In this document: piece after piece, positions 52,489 to 62,412 of the stretch
Layout: every line of letters begins with the position of its first letter
Position numbering within the stretch: position 1 is the first letter of the stretch
Source: DMER64 sp964600385
GTDB taxonomy: Bacteria > Bacteroidota > Bacteroidia > Bacteroidales > UBA932
Assembly: GCA_964600385.1 (NCBI GenBank)
Contig: CAZRJC010000005.1
Location: 62,001-126,000, forward strand
Direction: 5' to 3'
DNA: 64,000 nt
Program-made: the position numbers and the translations under genes
Notes under the pieces: generated by a model
What the model was told of the DNA's origin: nothing
Seen by the model: the letters and a program-made list of their open reading frames with translations, nothing else
Databases searched by the model: none

Positions 52489-53007
52489 ATGAAAGATACC
52501 GAATCCTGGAAAGAACTATACGAACGCTATGCAAAGCGAATGTTGCAAGTGTGTATGCGCTATTCTCCCGACAGGGAGACGGCTCAGGATATGATGCACG
52601 ACGGATTCATCCAGGTATTCAGGTCTTTGGACAAATTTACAGACAGGGGAGAAGGATCAATCAGGGCATGGATGGAACGTATTATGATCAATACATGCCT
52701 GCAACATATCAGAAAAAAGGATTTATTGCGTGAAAGCAACAAGCTTACCGATAATCTCCAGGTTGTTAATGACCATACTGTTGATGTGGCGGTGGAACGT
52801 GTACCGGAGGAAGTGCTGCTCCGGTTTTTACAGGAGTTACCAGTGGGTTACCGGACCGTCTTCAATCTTTACGTGTTTGAAGGCATGTCACATAAAGACA
52901 TATCCAAAACACTGGGAATACGGGAAAATAGTTCTTCATCACAATTATACAGGGCAAAATGCCTGCTTGCCAAGCAGATAACGGAATATGAAAGAAAACA
53001 GCAATAA
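52489..53007 (+). CDS. ECF-type RNA polymerase sigma factor
   Basis: A 172-residue ECF sigma. Region 2 includes ETAQDMMHDGFIQVFRSLDKF and GSIRAWMERIMINTCLQHIR; region 4 shows PVGYRTVFNLYVFEGMSHKDISKTLGI, the helix-turn-helix, and SSSSQLYRAK. The overlap with the next gene (20 bases), which begins with a short cytoplasmic segment followed by a membrane helix, points to a sigma/anti-sigma pair. The signal and regulon are unknown; the NigD-like gene is a candidate target. Confidence 0.87.
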   Translation: MKDTESWKELYERYAKRMLQVCMRYSPDRETAQDMMHDGFIQVFRSLDKFTDRGEGSIRAWMERIMINTCLQHIRKKDLLRESNKLTDNLQVVNDHTVDVAVERVPEEVLLRFLQELPVGYRTVFNLYVFEGMSHKDISKTLGIRENSSSSQLYRAKCLLAKQITEYERKQQ

Positions 53008-54178
53008 TTGGACAGATCGTTTCAGGGACAGGATTGAGAACTATGATGTTCCCCTCAATACTGATACCTCATGGGGTGTGATGCAATCCAGGCTTAAGAA
53101 GGCATCATCCCTGAAAATCATACGACGCGCCTTGTCTGTTGCCGCGTGTGTTATAGTGTTACTGGGCCTGAGCCTGTTCCTTTTCAGACAGGAACCGGCC
53201 GGTGTGTATAATCCCGTTTCAGCAGGGATTATTCAAGGCCCTCAATCAGAATTGGAATTCAGGGTGGAAAAGGCCAAAAGGCTGATTTCAATGAGAGCAG
53301 TTCCTGAACAGGAAGTCCGGATAGTGGCCCGGGAAGAGCCTGGGGAAGAGCCCGTTAAAGAACCGCAGCAAAAGACGCTTATGGATGAAACACCTGAAAA
53401 GCCTTCCGTTGCCGAAATCAGGAAGGATAATCCGGCCAATACGGCAACCGGTATGTTTCAGGAAGAACCTGAAAAGAACAGGTCACGTGGTAGATTCTCC
53501 GTATCATTTGGAGGATTGCTTGCACAAAACCGGAATAACGGGAGCATAGACAATTCAGGGATCCTGATGCGGGACAATATTGCTATGTATAATGAAAAAT
53601 TATTCAATAGCAGTGTTATTACAGGCCATGTGCTGCAGGGAGCTTCAACTGTGATGAAGATGGATTACATCAATTATGAGTATCAGTACAAAATGCCTGT
53701 TTCTTTTGGCGTTTATGTCAACAAAGAAATTGCCCGCCACTTCTCTGTGGAATCGGGCTTTTTCGCTACCAAACTGGCGGCGTCTGTCTATTACCGCTCC
53801 TCCTCGGCCGAAAATTCTTATCTGACAGACCATGTACTCTGGTATCTGGGAATCCCTCTCAAGGCCAACTGGTCATACGTATCGGGAAGATTTTTCACTG
53901 CCTATATATCTGCAGGAGGTGCTGTAGAAAAATGTATATATTCCGGGTATACAGGAAATTTCAAAGACGAAAACGATAACGTCAAGCCTTCTGATGTTCC
54001 TTTGCAATGGTCACTTAACGGAACTCTTGGCGCCCAGTATAATATAATTCCCCGGATTGGTATTTATATTGAGCCCGGAGTCTCTTATTATTTCAATGAC
54101 GGGTCGGATATTCCCACAATTAGAAAAGAATATCAGGTGATTTTCAATTTAAATGCAGGTTTAAGGTTCACATTCTAA
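52988..54178 (+). CDS. Anti-sigma-like membrane protein with outer-membrane beta-barrel-type C-terminus
   Basis: A 396-residue protein. Residues 1-45 would be cytoplasmic, 48-66 form a single membrane helix (AACVIVLLGLSLFLF), about 70-160 are a low-complexity Glu/Pro/Lys-rich linker, and from about 165 to the end there are alternating beta strands like the PorT/OmpA-type barrel (GRFSVSFGGLLA through FNLNAGLRFTF). The C-terminal Phe is typical of outer-membrane proteins. The position right after an ECF sigma gene (20-base overlap) suggests an anti-sigma function for the N-terminus. How a helix-anchored protein carries a barrel is open; it could span the periplasm or be cleaved. Confidence 0.72.
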   Translation: MKENSNNWTDRFRDRIENYDVPLNTDTSWGVMQSRLKKASSLKIIRRALSVAACVIVLLGLSLFLFRQEPAGVYNPVSAGIIQGPQSELEFRVEKAKRLISMRAVPEQEVRIVAREEPGEEPVKEPQQKTLMDETPEKPSVAEIRKDNPANTATGMFQEEPEKNRSRGRFSVSFGGLLAQNRNNGSIDNSGILMRDNIAMYNEKLFNSSVITGHVLQGASTVMKMDYINYEYQYKMPVSFGVYVNKEIARHFSVESGFFATKLAASVYYRSSSAENSYLTDHVLWYLGIPLKANWSYVSGRFFTAYISAGGAVEKCIYSGYTGNFKDENDNVKPSDVPLQWSLNGTLGAQYNIIPRIGIYIEPGVSYYFNDGSDIPTIRKEYQVIFNLNAGLRFTF

Positions 54179-54221
54179 AAAATAAGCATACCTTTACACA
54201 TTATTTTTCAATTATATTTTA

Positions 54222-54413
54222 ATGAACAACGGAACCGTAAAATTTTATGATGAGACCAAAGGATTTGGTTTTATTAAAGATGCAAACTCTACTAAAGAGT
54301 ATTTCGTACACTCATCTGGCCTTGTTGACCGTATCAGGGATAACGATGAAGTGACTTTTGATTTACAGGAAGGAAAAAAAGGACTGAATGCAGTAAATGT
54401 TAGACGTGCTTAG
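54222..54413 (+). CDS. Cold-shock domain protein
   Basis: A 63-residue cold-shock protein. The RNA-binding motifs are KGFGFI (RNP1) and YFVHSS (RNP2), and the opening GTVKFYDETKGFG is standard. It acts as an RNA chaperone. It lies in an AT-rich interval; TACCTTTA at 54189-54196 is a near-match to the -7 consensus. A strong terminator follows 28 bases after the stop, so it is a single-gene unit. Confidence 0.92.
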   Translation: MNNGTVKFYDETKGFGFIKDANSTKEYFVHSSGLVDRIRDNDEVTFDLQEGKKGLNAVNVRRA

Positions 54414-54441
54414 TCTATTCAGATAACATTTTGAATTTTTG

Positions 54442-54468
54442 TCCCGCATAACAGCGGGATTTTTTTTT
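54442..54468 (+). terminator. Rho-independent terminator after the cold-shock gene
   Basis: The stem TCCCGC (54442-54447) pairs with GCGGGA (54454-54459) around the loop ATAACA and is followed by nine T. It closes the cold-shock gene and insulates the downstream NRPS cluster. Confidence 0.9.
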
Positions 54469-54475
54469 AATTTTG
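54468..54475 (+). promoter_or_regulatory. Bacteroidota -7 promoter element of the PPTase-NRPS operon
   Basis: TAATTTTG matches TAnnTTTG. It begins at the last T of the terminator and ends 8 bases before the ATG at 54484 (20 before the ATG at 54496). The next upstream gene is terminated, so the cluster needs a promoter here. Confidence 0.5.
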
Positions 54476-54483
54476 TCAGAGGT

Positions 54484-55086
54484 ATGATTTATCTGATGAC
54501 ACAAATTAATAGTCTTGACGGGCATTTTGTCGATTTATGCCGGTCTTTTTTCCCCGAACACCGCAGCGAGCAGATGATGACTTACCGTTTTCCACGTGAC
54601 CGGAAATTATGTGCCGCATCGTATTTGCTGCTAATATATGCTTTACGCAGTGAGGGACTTTTTACTGAACTGCCGGTTTTCCAATATGGGACAGGGAACG
54701 AGACGTGGCAAAGCGGCAAAAAGCCCGTGCTTGCCAATTATCCGGGTATTCATTTCAGTATAAGTCATAGCAATGAAGTGGCTGTATGTGCCATATCGCA
54801 TAATCCTGTGGGAATAGATGTTGAGAAAGTTGAACCTTATGACGATCAGTTGGCCCGGGCTATATGCAGTCCCTCGGAATATGAATGGGTACAGGCAGAT
54901 TGTGCTGCCCGAGCGGAAAGGTTTACGGAGCTCTGGACCCGAAAGGAAAGCATGGTTAAATGCTCCGGAACGGGAATACAGGAAGATCCCAGACAGATTT
55001 CTTCCTTCGGATCGGTCGCAACCTCATTTTTCAATGACGGTGATAACCTTTATGCAGTAAGTCGCGCAGACAATTATAATTCTTAA
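54484..55086 (+). CDS. Sfp-type 4'-phosphopantetheinyl transferase
   Basis: A 200-residue Sfp-type transferase. The two signature motifs are visible: VGIDVEKVE (magnesium-binding Asp and Glu) and FTELWTRKESMVK (the W..KE motif). PGIHFSISHS is also conserved. It moves phosphopantetheine from CoA to carrier domains; its place 21 bases before the NRPS start identifies the two NRPS T domains as likely targets, and the polyene ACPs are possible ones. The frame is open from 54439 inside the terminator, so the ATG at 54484 is preferred; ATG 54496 is an alternative. Confidence 0.87.
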   Translation: MIYLMTQINSLDGHFVDLCRSFFPEHRSEQMMTYRFPRDRKLCAASYLLLIYALRSEGLFTELPVFQYGTGNETWQSGKKPVLANYPGIHFSISHSNEVAVCAISHNPVGIDVEKVEPYDDQLARAICSPSEYEWVQADCAARAERFTELWTRKESMVKCSGTGIQEDPRQISSFGSVATSFFNDGDNLYAVSRADNYNS

Positions 55087-55107
55087 CAGATCTCTAAAAA
55101 TATCAAG

Positions 55108-58100
55108 ATGGAAAATATAACCTATCCTTTATCAAACAGCCAGAAAGGCATGTACTATGAATGGCAGAAAGATAAGAATTTAACCAGGTACAATAATCCT
55201 TATCTATACGATTTTCCCGGCTCGGTACAAGCCGAAAAATTACGTGAAGCTTTTGTAAAGGTGGTAGATGCACACCCTTTTATGAAGCTGAAATTAAAGT
55301 TCATAAAGGATGACGAAATCTCTCAGTATTATAACGAAGACGATCCGGTTGAAATTCCAATTCTATCTGTTCATGATCAGGAAGTAACAGACCTTGCCAA
55401 AAGAGCCGTTGAGCCTTTTGATTTGCTTTCAGGAAAGCCGCTTTACAGGATAATCATATATAAAACAGAAAATAAAGTTTATGCATTCATAGACTTTCAC
55501 CATATTATTTATGACGGCACCACTTCTCATGTTTTCAATAAAGACGTGGCAGCTGCATATTCCGGTAACCATTTGGAAAAGGAAACATTTACCTGTTGTG
55601 ATTTTGCTCTTAAGGAAAATGAAGAGGGACATGAACAGAGATATGAACTGGAAAAAGACTATTTCAGAAAACGTCTTTCGGGTGTCTCAATGACACAGCT
55701 TCCTGTTACTTTTCATCCCGATAACGAAACAGGTGCCATTGGCATTGTATCGGATTTTATTGACCGTGATACAGTGAATGATTTCTGTACCCGGCTCAAG
55801 GTTTCTCCAAACAACCTGTTTGCAGGGGCTCTGGGTATTTGTCTGAACAAGTATACGCGTGATAATGAAATTGCTTTCTGTACCGCTCATCACGGACGAA
55901 TTGGAGACAATCTCAACAATTCTGTGGGTATGTTTGTCAAAATATTACCTTTTACCATCTCGATTTCAGCTGAAAATAAAATTGCGGCCTATCTTAAGTC
56001 CATTCGCTCGGATATGAAAGAATTGTGGGAAATGCAGACTTATCCCTTTGCCGATATGGCCAGAGACCTTGGTGCCACAATGGAGTTGTCCTATACATAC
56101 CAAAAAAGTTTAATAGAGTATTTTGATATGGAAGGGGGGCGGGTAAATATCACTTATCTGCATGAATGTACCACAACGGATAAACTCAGTGTCTATGTTT
56201 ATCTTTTTCCTGATAAATACGAAATAAGAAGTGAATATAACAGGGCTTTATACGACCGTGAATTTATCCGGACATTCACTACTGCCATAAAAACGGCTGC
56301 TCTTTCAATGATCAGCTCCAATCCGGAAATGGATGCTTTAGCTTCTGTTTCTGTGGTAACAGGAGAGATGAAAGAGAAATTGCTGGCGCTTTCTGCCGGC
56401 AAACAGGTGCCCTGGAACATGCATGAGACTTTCATAGATCTCTTCAGGTATCATGCACGCAACATGCCGGACCATATTGCCGTATCGGACGGTACTTCCT
56501 CTCTGACATACGCTCAACTCGACATGCTTTCAGATAAAATGGCAGGTAAACTTATTCAAATGGGAGTTGGAATGAACGATTTTGTAGCCGTAATGCTGTC
56601 GAGGACCGTTCGTTTTGTTACCTGTATTCTGGCCGTTCAGAAAGCCGGCGCTGCCTATGTACCCATGGACAGTGAATATCCTAACGATCGTCTTGAGTAT
56701 ATGTTGGGCGATTCATGCGCCAGGTTACTGATTACTGAACGTGCGCTGTATGAGTCCAAAAAGAATGAAGGTCATTTTGATGTGCAAAATGTATTTTTTG
56801 CAGACGAATGGAACCCCGAATCCGTCGGGGTTGCCCATCTGCCTGTACCCGGACCCGATACCCCTGCATACATGATCTATACATCCGGATCAACCGGCAA
56901 ACCAAAAGGAGTTGTGATATCCCACAAATCGCTCAGGGCTCTTATAGTATGGAACAGCAGCGATTTAGATATAAACAGTAATGATCACATTTGTTGCCAT
57001 GCCAGTTTCAGTTTTGATGCCTCGGTACAGGATATATTGCCTCCGCTTGGTCTGGGAGCGACTGTTTATATCATTCCTTCCGAGCTCAGGCAGGATATGA
57101 TGGGATTGTTTAAATACCTGACTGATAATAAAATAACAGGTGGCACCTTTAGTACTGTTTTTGGTATGGAAATGGTCAACCAGTTTGAACTTCCTTTACG
57201 TTTTGCAATGCTTGGAGGGGAGAAACTGCTGCCCTGTAAAAAAAGAAAAATGCAGATAGTGAACGGATACGGTCCCACTGAATTCACTGTTTGTTCCAAT
57301 TTCCATTTTTTAGATCAGAACAAGCATACCAATAACATACCCATTGGAAGACCCGTTCCCAATTCCTGGTCCTATGTGCTCGATGCGGGAGGTCAATTGT
57401 TGCCTGCCGGCACTCCGGGTGAGCTTTGTCTCTCCGGAATGCAAATAAGTGAGGGATACTGGCAAAGAGAAGATCTTACTTCGTCGAGATTTGTTCCCAA
57501 TCCTTACAGTACGTGTGAAGAAAACCGGAAGATATACCGTACGGGAGACCTTGTGAAATGGAATGAAGAGGGCGATCTGGAATATTTGGGACGTATAGAT
57601 TCACAGGTCAAGCTGAGAGGATTCCGTATTGAATTGGGTGAGATAGAAACCATGATGTCCACTTTTGAGGGCATTCAGGGTGCGGTGGTTGATATCAAGG
57701 AGTTTAGCGGTGCCCGGCATCTTTGCGGCTATTACATAGAAAATGCGAACTGTAAAGTGGATGAAAAAGAGCTTATTGACTATCTGAAAGCCGGTCTGAC
57801 AGAATATATGGTGCCTTCGGCCTTCATGAAAATGGATGCTTTCCCCATGACTCCCAACGGGAAGGTAAACCGGAAGCTCTTGCCGGTTCCTCATCTGGCT
57901 CCGGTGGAAATGATCCCGCCCGGTACCGAAGTGGAAAAAACCATCTTCAATACGGTATCGGGGATACTTGGCACACAGGAGTTTGGTGTTACTACCAATC
58001 TGTTATCCATAGGACTTACCTCTATTCTTGCCATCAAACTTTCTGTTGCTCTGAACAAACAGCAGAATCTTCTCCTGCAGACTAAAGATATTCTCAAGCT

Positions 58101-61100
58101 CAAGACCATCAAACTGATGGCCGCTGTGACCCAGGCCATTGCCGCAGAGGAAGCGTCTCCTGAAAGCGCTCCGGCCGTCGAATTACGTGAATCTTATCCG
58201 CTTACCGAAGCCCAGAAAGGCGTTTATTACGACTGGGAAAAGAACAGGGATGCCCTCCAATACAATATTCCTTCTGCATTGAGGTGCTCTCTTGAAACAG
58301 ATCCGCGCAGGCTTAAAGAGGCCGTAACAGCAGTGATAGATGCTCATCCTTATATCAAAACAGTTCTGGCCATTGAGGACGGTAATCTGGTTCAGAAACG
58401 CCGTGACAACCTTGTAACAGATATAATGATCAAACAGACAACAGAAGAAATGATGTCTTCTGTCTGTTCCCATTTTGTGAAACCCTTCAATCTTTTCTCT
58501 GAAAATCTTTTCCGTTTTGAAATCTGGCAGACCGAGTCCCATACATGGCTCCTGATGGATATGCATCATATTGTTTTTGACGGTCTTTCAGTCTCGGTTT
58601 TCCTTAATGACCTCACAAGGGCCTTTAATAACGAGCCTGTTGCGCCTGAAGTGTTTACTGCTTTTGATGTAGCTCTCGAAGAAGAAAATTCACTGTCTTC
58701 CGGTCATTTTGCCGAGGCAGAAACTTACTTTGACCGGCTGATGGAAGGAACGTCCATGTCTGTATTTCCGCCCTCACCATATGTTACCGCAGGGAATCCC
58801 GCCGGAGAAAGTGTGGCGCATATTCCAGCCGCACAGGTGAACGACTTTTGCAGGAAGTACGGGGTTACGGTAAATGCTTTCTTCCTGTCCGTTCTGTGCC
58901 AGGTCGTACAGCGTTATACCAGAGAATCCCGGGTGGCGCTGACCATGGCCTCGGGTGGGCGTTCGGATAGCCGGCTTTCCAATACATTCGGCATGTTTGT
59001 CAAGACTCTCCCGGTTGTGGCAGACTTTTCAAAGAGCATGGCTTTTGTGGAATTTGCCAGAAACATCCAGGAACAGACTTTCTCGACCATCGAGAACGAG
59101 ATCTTTCCCTATACACGTATGGTTGAAAAATATGGTATTGTTCCTCAGATCAACTATGTATACGAAGGTGGCCTGGACCTTGAGCTGTCGCTTAACGGAC
59201 AAATGGCCGAGATCAGATCGCTGGAGCTCGACACTGTGAAGTTCCCCTTTGGAATAGTTGTGGAACCGCACGGAGATGATTATTCAATGACTGTTCAGAG
59301 CGATCCAAAACAGTATGCCCGGCCCGATACAGAGCGATTCTGCCATATATTTGCCGTAACGGCTTCTGCCATGGCCGCTTCACCCGAACTGCCTGCCCGG
59401 AGTTTTTCCCTGCTCGATGAACAGGATAGAAAACAAATTCTTGATTTCTCACGGGGCGAGGAACTCGAATACGACCGCAATACCACCTTCATTGACCTGT
59501 TCAGGGAAAATGTAAAGAAATATCCCGATCGTCCTGCCGTAAAGGATTCATTGGATACCCTCACATACAAAGAACTGGACAACAGGTCGGAAGTACTGGC
59601 CGGAGCCCTTAAGGCCTTTGGCGTCACAAAAGACACCTATGTGGCCGTCATGGTTACCCGCAGAAAAGAATTTATTGTAAGTATTCTGGCCGTTCAGAAA
59701 GCGGGGGGAGCTTATGTTCCCATGGACAATGAATACCCTAATGACAGGTTACTGTACATGCTGGAGAACAGTGAATCTAAGGTTCTTATTACAGAGCGTG
59801 CGTTGTTCGAAGCCAAACGGAACGAAGGCGATTTCCAGGTCAAAACAGTCCTTTTTGTTGACGAGTTCGATTTTTCTCAGCCGGTTACAGCCATACTTCC
59901 GGCGCCCGCCCCGGAGGACCTCGCCTATATGATCTATACCTCGGGTTCCACCGGAAAGCCAAAAGGGGTAATGATACGCCACCAGTCTCTAAGGGCATTG
60001 GCAGCCTGGCATCTTCACGATCTGCAGATCACATTCAATGACAATCATTGTGTCCATCCGAGTTTCAGTTTCGATGCCTCGGTCGATGATTTATTCCCTC
60101 CGCTGGCTGCAGGAGCCTGTGTACACATTATTCCTTCGGACATGCGCCAGAATATGGTTGAACTCTATAATTATATGGTGGAGAACAATATATCCGGCGG
60201 TTCGTTCAGTACTCAGTTCGGGCTAGAGATGGTCAACCAGTTTGAGCTTCCCATGCGTTTTATTATAATGGGAGGGGAGAAGATGGTTCCGGCAAAGAAG
60301 AGAAACGTAAAAATCATAAACGGCTACGGACCAACCGAATTTACGGTTTGTTCACATTATCATATTGTCGATCAGGATAAAAATGAAGAAAATATACCTA
60401 TAGGACGACCTGTTCCAAATACCTGGTCCTATGTAATGGATGCCAATAAGGAGCTCATGCCGGTAGGACTGGCCGGCGAGTTGTGCCTGTCGGGAACACA
60501 AATAGCCAAAGGATACTGGAAAAGAGAAGACCTTACTGCTGAGAAATTCACCGATAATCCGTATGCTACCTGTCCGGAAAATGCAAAAATTTACCGCACA
60601 GGTGACCTGGTAAGATGGAATGAACAGGGTGTGCTTGAATATATAGGACGTATTGACAATCAGGTCAAATTGAGGGGATTCCGTATTGAACTCGGCGAAA
60701 TCGAAAGCATGATGTCTAAATTCAGGGGCATTCTTTCTGCCGTGACGGATATTAAAGAAATTTCGGGAGCACAGCAACTGTGTGCTTACTATGTGGTTGA
60801 ACCGTACGGAAAAGTGGAACGGGAAGCTCTTGTTGATTATCTTAAGTCCGGTCTTACCGAATATATGGTTCCTGCTGCCTTTATGGAAATGAAATCATTC
60901 CCGCTTACTCCTAACGGCAAAGTAAACCGCAAGGCGCTGCCTCTACCTGAAATGGCCCGTTCCGTCGAATACATGGCCCCTACAAACAAATTGGAAGAGG
61001 ACATATGCCAGGTGTTCTCGGAGTTGCTCAAAGTGGAGAAAGTGGGGATTTTGGACAATTTCTTTGAGATTGGTGGAACTTCCATGTCGGCAATCAAAGC

Positions 61101-62412
61101 CATTATCCGGATCATCAACCTGGGACATCAGTTAAAATACGGGGACGTATTTGAGTTGAAAACACCACGGGCTATTGCATCATTCCTTATGGAAACGGCC
61201 CAAAAACATGAAAAGGACACGCAGGAAGACGAGGATATTTCACGTTACGATTATTCGGCCATCAACAAAATTCTGGAAGAAGGCCGTTGCGACCTTTGGG
61301 ACGGATATTCAGACCGGAAAGTGGGAGACGTACTGCTTACAGGGGCTTCGGGATATCTTGGTATACATGTATTACGCGAACTGATTGACAGTGAAGAGGT
61401 GGTTATATACTGCATGGTCCGGTCCAAAGGAGTGCTTACTCCCGAAAGAAGACTCAAGTCGCAACTCATGTACTACTTTTCCAGTACGTTCGATGATCTC
61501 TTCGGAACAAGAATCATTCCGGTTGACGGGGATATCACCAATAAAGGGACGCTTGAAAGCCTGAAGGGAATGGGAATATCTACCGTTTACAATTGTGCAG
61601 CCAGTGTAAAACACTATGCTGCAGGAAACGAACTGGAAAAAATCAATGTGGAGGGTGTAGCCAACCTGGTTGATTTCTGCAAGAGCGACAATGCCCGGCT
61701 TATTCATATATCCACAATCAGTGTCAGTGGTGTGATGGATAAATCTGATTATCAAAATGTTATTTTTGATGAAACAAAGCTTTTCGTAGGTCAGAAAATT
61801 GAGAATAAATACGTTCTCAGCAAATTCAAAGCAGAGAGACTGGTACTGCAGGCCGTAAGCGAAGGGCTCGATGCCAAAATCATGCGTGTGGGAAATCTTA
61901 TGGGACGGCATTCAGACGGTGAGTTCCAGATTAATTTCCGCAGCAATGCGTTCATTAATATGCTCAAGTCCTACAAAGTACTGCAAAAATTCCCGCTGAG
62001 CCGGCTTACCGATCCCACCGAGATGTCTCCCATTGATTGTGTGGCCAGGGCTGTTTATACCTTATCCAAAACACCGCGGAATATAGTAATGCTTCATGCG
62101 TACAACCATTACCGGCTCGACATGGCTAATGTGATCTACGCCATGAAAGAATATGGATTCAATATAGAACTTGTCTCGGACAGCGACTTCAACGGGCATT
62201 TCAACCAAATGATGAATGATCCTCAAAAGAGTGAATACCTTTCCGGTCTTCTCCATTACGGCGGCAGTGCAGATACTGTTCCGGTACCCGATGACAACAG
62301 ATATACCACCTTGTTGTTGTACAGACATAAGGTAAGATGGCCGCTTGCAGACGATTGTTATTCCGTCAAACTGGTTGACATGCTCGATGGCATGGGTTTT
62401 TTTGACGAATAG
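55108..62412 (+). CDS. Two-module NRPS with terminal reductase (C-A-T-C-A-T-R)
   Basis: A 2434-residue NRPS with all core motifs by eye. C1 has HHIIYDG (His131-132). A1 has YTSGSTGKPKG (from 591), NGYGPTE, YRTGDL and NGKVNRK. T1 carries Ser972 in a slightly unusual GLTS. C2 has HHIVFDG (His1153-1154). A2 has YTSGSTGKPKG (from 1610). T2 carries Ser1992 in GGTS. The C-terminal thioester reductase has the NAD(P)H loop TGASGYLG (2078-2085) and YxxxK (Tyr2235, Lys2239). An N-terminal C domain suggests a fatty-acyl starter; the R domain predicts reductive release, so an N-acyl dipeptide aldehyde or alcohol, or a cyclised product, is expected. Clusters of this kind are known from gut bacteria. The substrates of A1 and A2 are not assigned. 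Confidence 0.93.
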   Translation: MENITYPLSNSQKGMYYEWQKDKNLTRYNNPYLYDFPGSVQAEKLREAFVKVVDAHPFMKLKLKFIKDDEISQYYNEDDPVEIPILSVHDQEVTDLAKRAVEPFDLLSGKPLYRIIIYKTENKVYAFIDFHHIIYDGTTSHVFNKDVAAAYSGNHLEKETFTCCDFALKENEEGHEQRYELEKDYFRKRLSGVSMTQLPVTFHPDNETGAIGIVSDFIDRDTVNDFCTRLKVSPNNLFAGALGICLNKYTRDNEIAFCTAHHGRIGDNLNNSVGMFVKILPFTISISAENKIAAYLKSIRSDMKELWEMQTYPFADMARDLGATMELSYTYQKSLIEYFDMEGGRVNITYLHECTTTDKLSVYVYLFPDKYEIRSEYNRALYDREFIRTFTTAIKTAALSMISSNPEMDALASVSVVTGEMKEKLLALSAGKQVPWNMHETFIDLFRYHARNMPDHIAVSDGTSSLTYAQLDMLSDKMAGKLIQMGVGMNDFVAVMLSRTVRFVTCILAVQKAGAAYVPMDSEYPNDRLEYMLGDSCARLLITERALYESKKNEGHFDVQNVFFADEWNPESVGVAHLPVPGPDTPAYMIYTSGSTGKPKGVVISHKSLRALIVWNSSDLDINSNDHICCHASFSFDASVQDILPPLGLGATVYIIPSELRQDMMGLFKYLTDNKITGGTFSTVFGMEMVNQFELPLRFAMLGGEKLLPCKKRKMQIVNGYGPTEFTVCSNFHFLDQNKHTNNIPIGRPVPNSWSYVLDAGGQLLPAGTPGELCLSGMQISEGYWQREDLTSSRFVPNPYSTCEENRKIYRTGDLVKWNEEGDLEYLGRIDSQVKLRGFRIELGEIETMMSTFEGIQGAVVDIKEFSGARHLCGYYIENANCKVDEKELIDYLKAGLTEYMVPSAFMKMDAFPMTPNGKVNRKLLPVPHLAPVEMIPPGTEVEKTIFNTVSGILGTQEFGVTTNLLSIGLTSILAIKLSVALNKQQNLLLQTKDILKLKTIKLMAAVTQAIAAEEASPESAPAVELRESYPLTEAQKGVYYDWEKNRDALQYNIPSALRCSLETDPRRLKEAVTAVIDAHPYIKTVLAIEDGNLVQKRRDNLVTDIMIKQTTEEMMSSVCSHFVKPFNLFSENLFRFEIWQTESHTWLLMDMHHIVFDGLSVSVFLNDLTRAFNNEPVAPEVFTAFDVALEEENSLSSGHFAEAETYFDRLMEGTSMSVFPPSPYVTAGNPAGESVAHIPAAQVNDFCRKYGVTVNAFFLSVLCQVVQRYTRESRVALTMASGGRSDSRLSNTFGMFVKTLPVVADFSKSMAFVEFARNIQEQTFSTIENEIFPYTRMVEKYGIVPQINYVYEGGLDLELSLNGQMAEIRSLELDTVKFPFGIVVEPHGDDYSMTVQSDPKQYARPDTERFCHIFAVTASAMAASPELPARSFSLLDEQDRKQILDFSRGEELEYDRNTTFIDLFRENVKKYPDRPAVKDSLDTLTYKELDNRSEVLAGALKAFGVTKDTYVAVMVTRRKEFIVSILAVQKAGGAYVPMDNEYPNDRLLYMLENSESKVLITERALFEAKRNEGDFQVKTVLFVDEFDFSQPVTAILPAPAPEDLAYMIYTSGSTGKPKGVMIRHQSLRALAAWHLHDLQITFNDNHCVHPSFSFDASVDDLFPPLAAGACVHIIPSDMRQNMVELYNYMVENNISGGSFSTQFGLEMVNQFELPMRFIIMGGEKMVPAKKRNVKIINGYGPTEFTVCSHYHIVDQDKNEENIPIGRPVPNTWSYVMDANKELMPVGLAGELCLSGTQIAKGYWKREDLTAEKFTDNPYATCPENAKIYRTGDLVRWNEQGVLEYIGRIDNQVKLRGFRIELGEIESMMSKFRGILSAVTDIKEISGAQQLCAYYVVEPYGKVEREALVDYLKSGLTEYMVPAAFMEMKSFPLTPNGKVNRKALPLPEMARSVEYMAPTNKLEEDICQVFSELLKVEKVGILDNFFEIGGTSMSAIKAIIRIINLGHQLKYGDVFELKTPRAIASFLMETAQKHEKDTQEDEDISRYDYSAINKILEEGRCDLWDGYSDRKVGDVLLTGASGYLGIHVLRELIDSEEVVIYCMVRSKGVLTPERRLKSQLMYYFSSTFDDLFGTRIIPVDGDITNKGTLESLKGMGISTVYNCAASVKHYAAGNELEKINVEGVANLVDFCKSDNARLIHISTISVSGVMDKSDYQNVIFDETKLFVGQKIENKYVLSKFKAERLVLQAVSEGLDAKIMRVGNLMGRHSDGEFQINFRSNAFINMLKSYKVLQKFPLSRLTDPTEMSPIDCVARAVYTLSKTPRNIVMLHAYNHYRLDMANVIYAMKEYGFNIELVSDSDFNGHFNQMMNDPQKSEYLSGLLHYGGSADTVPVPDDNRYTTLLLYRHKVRWPLADDCYSVKLVDMLDGMGFFDE

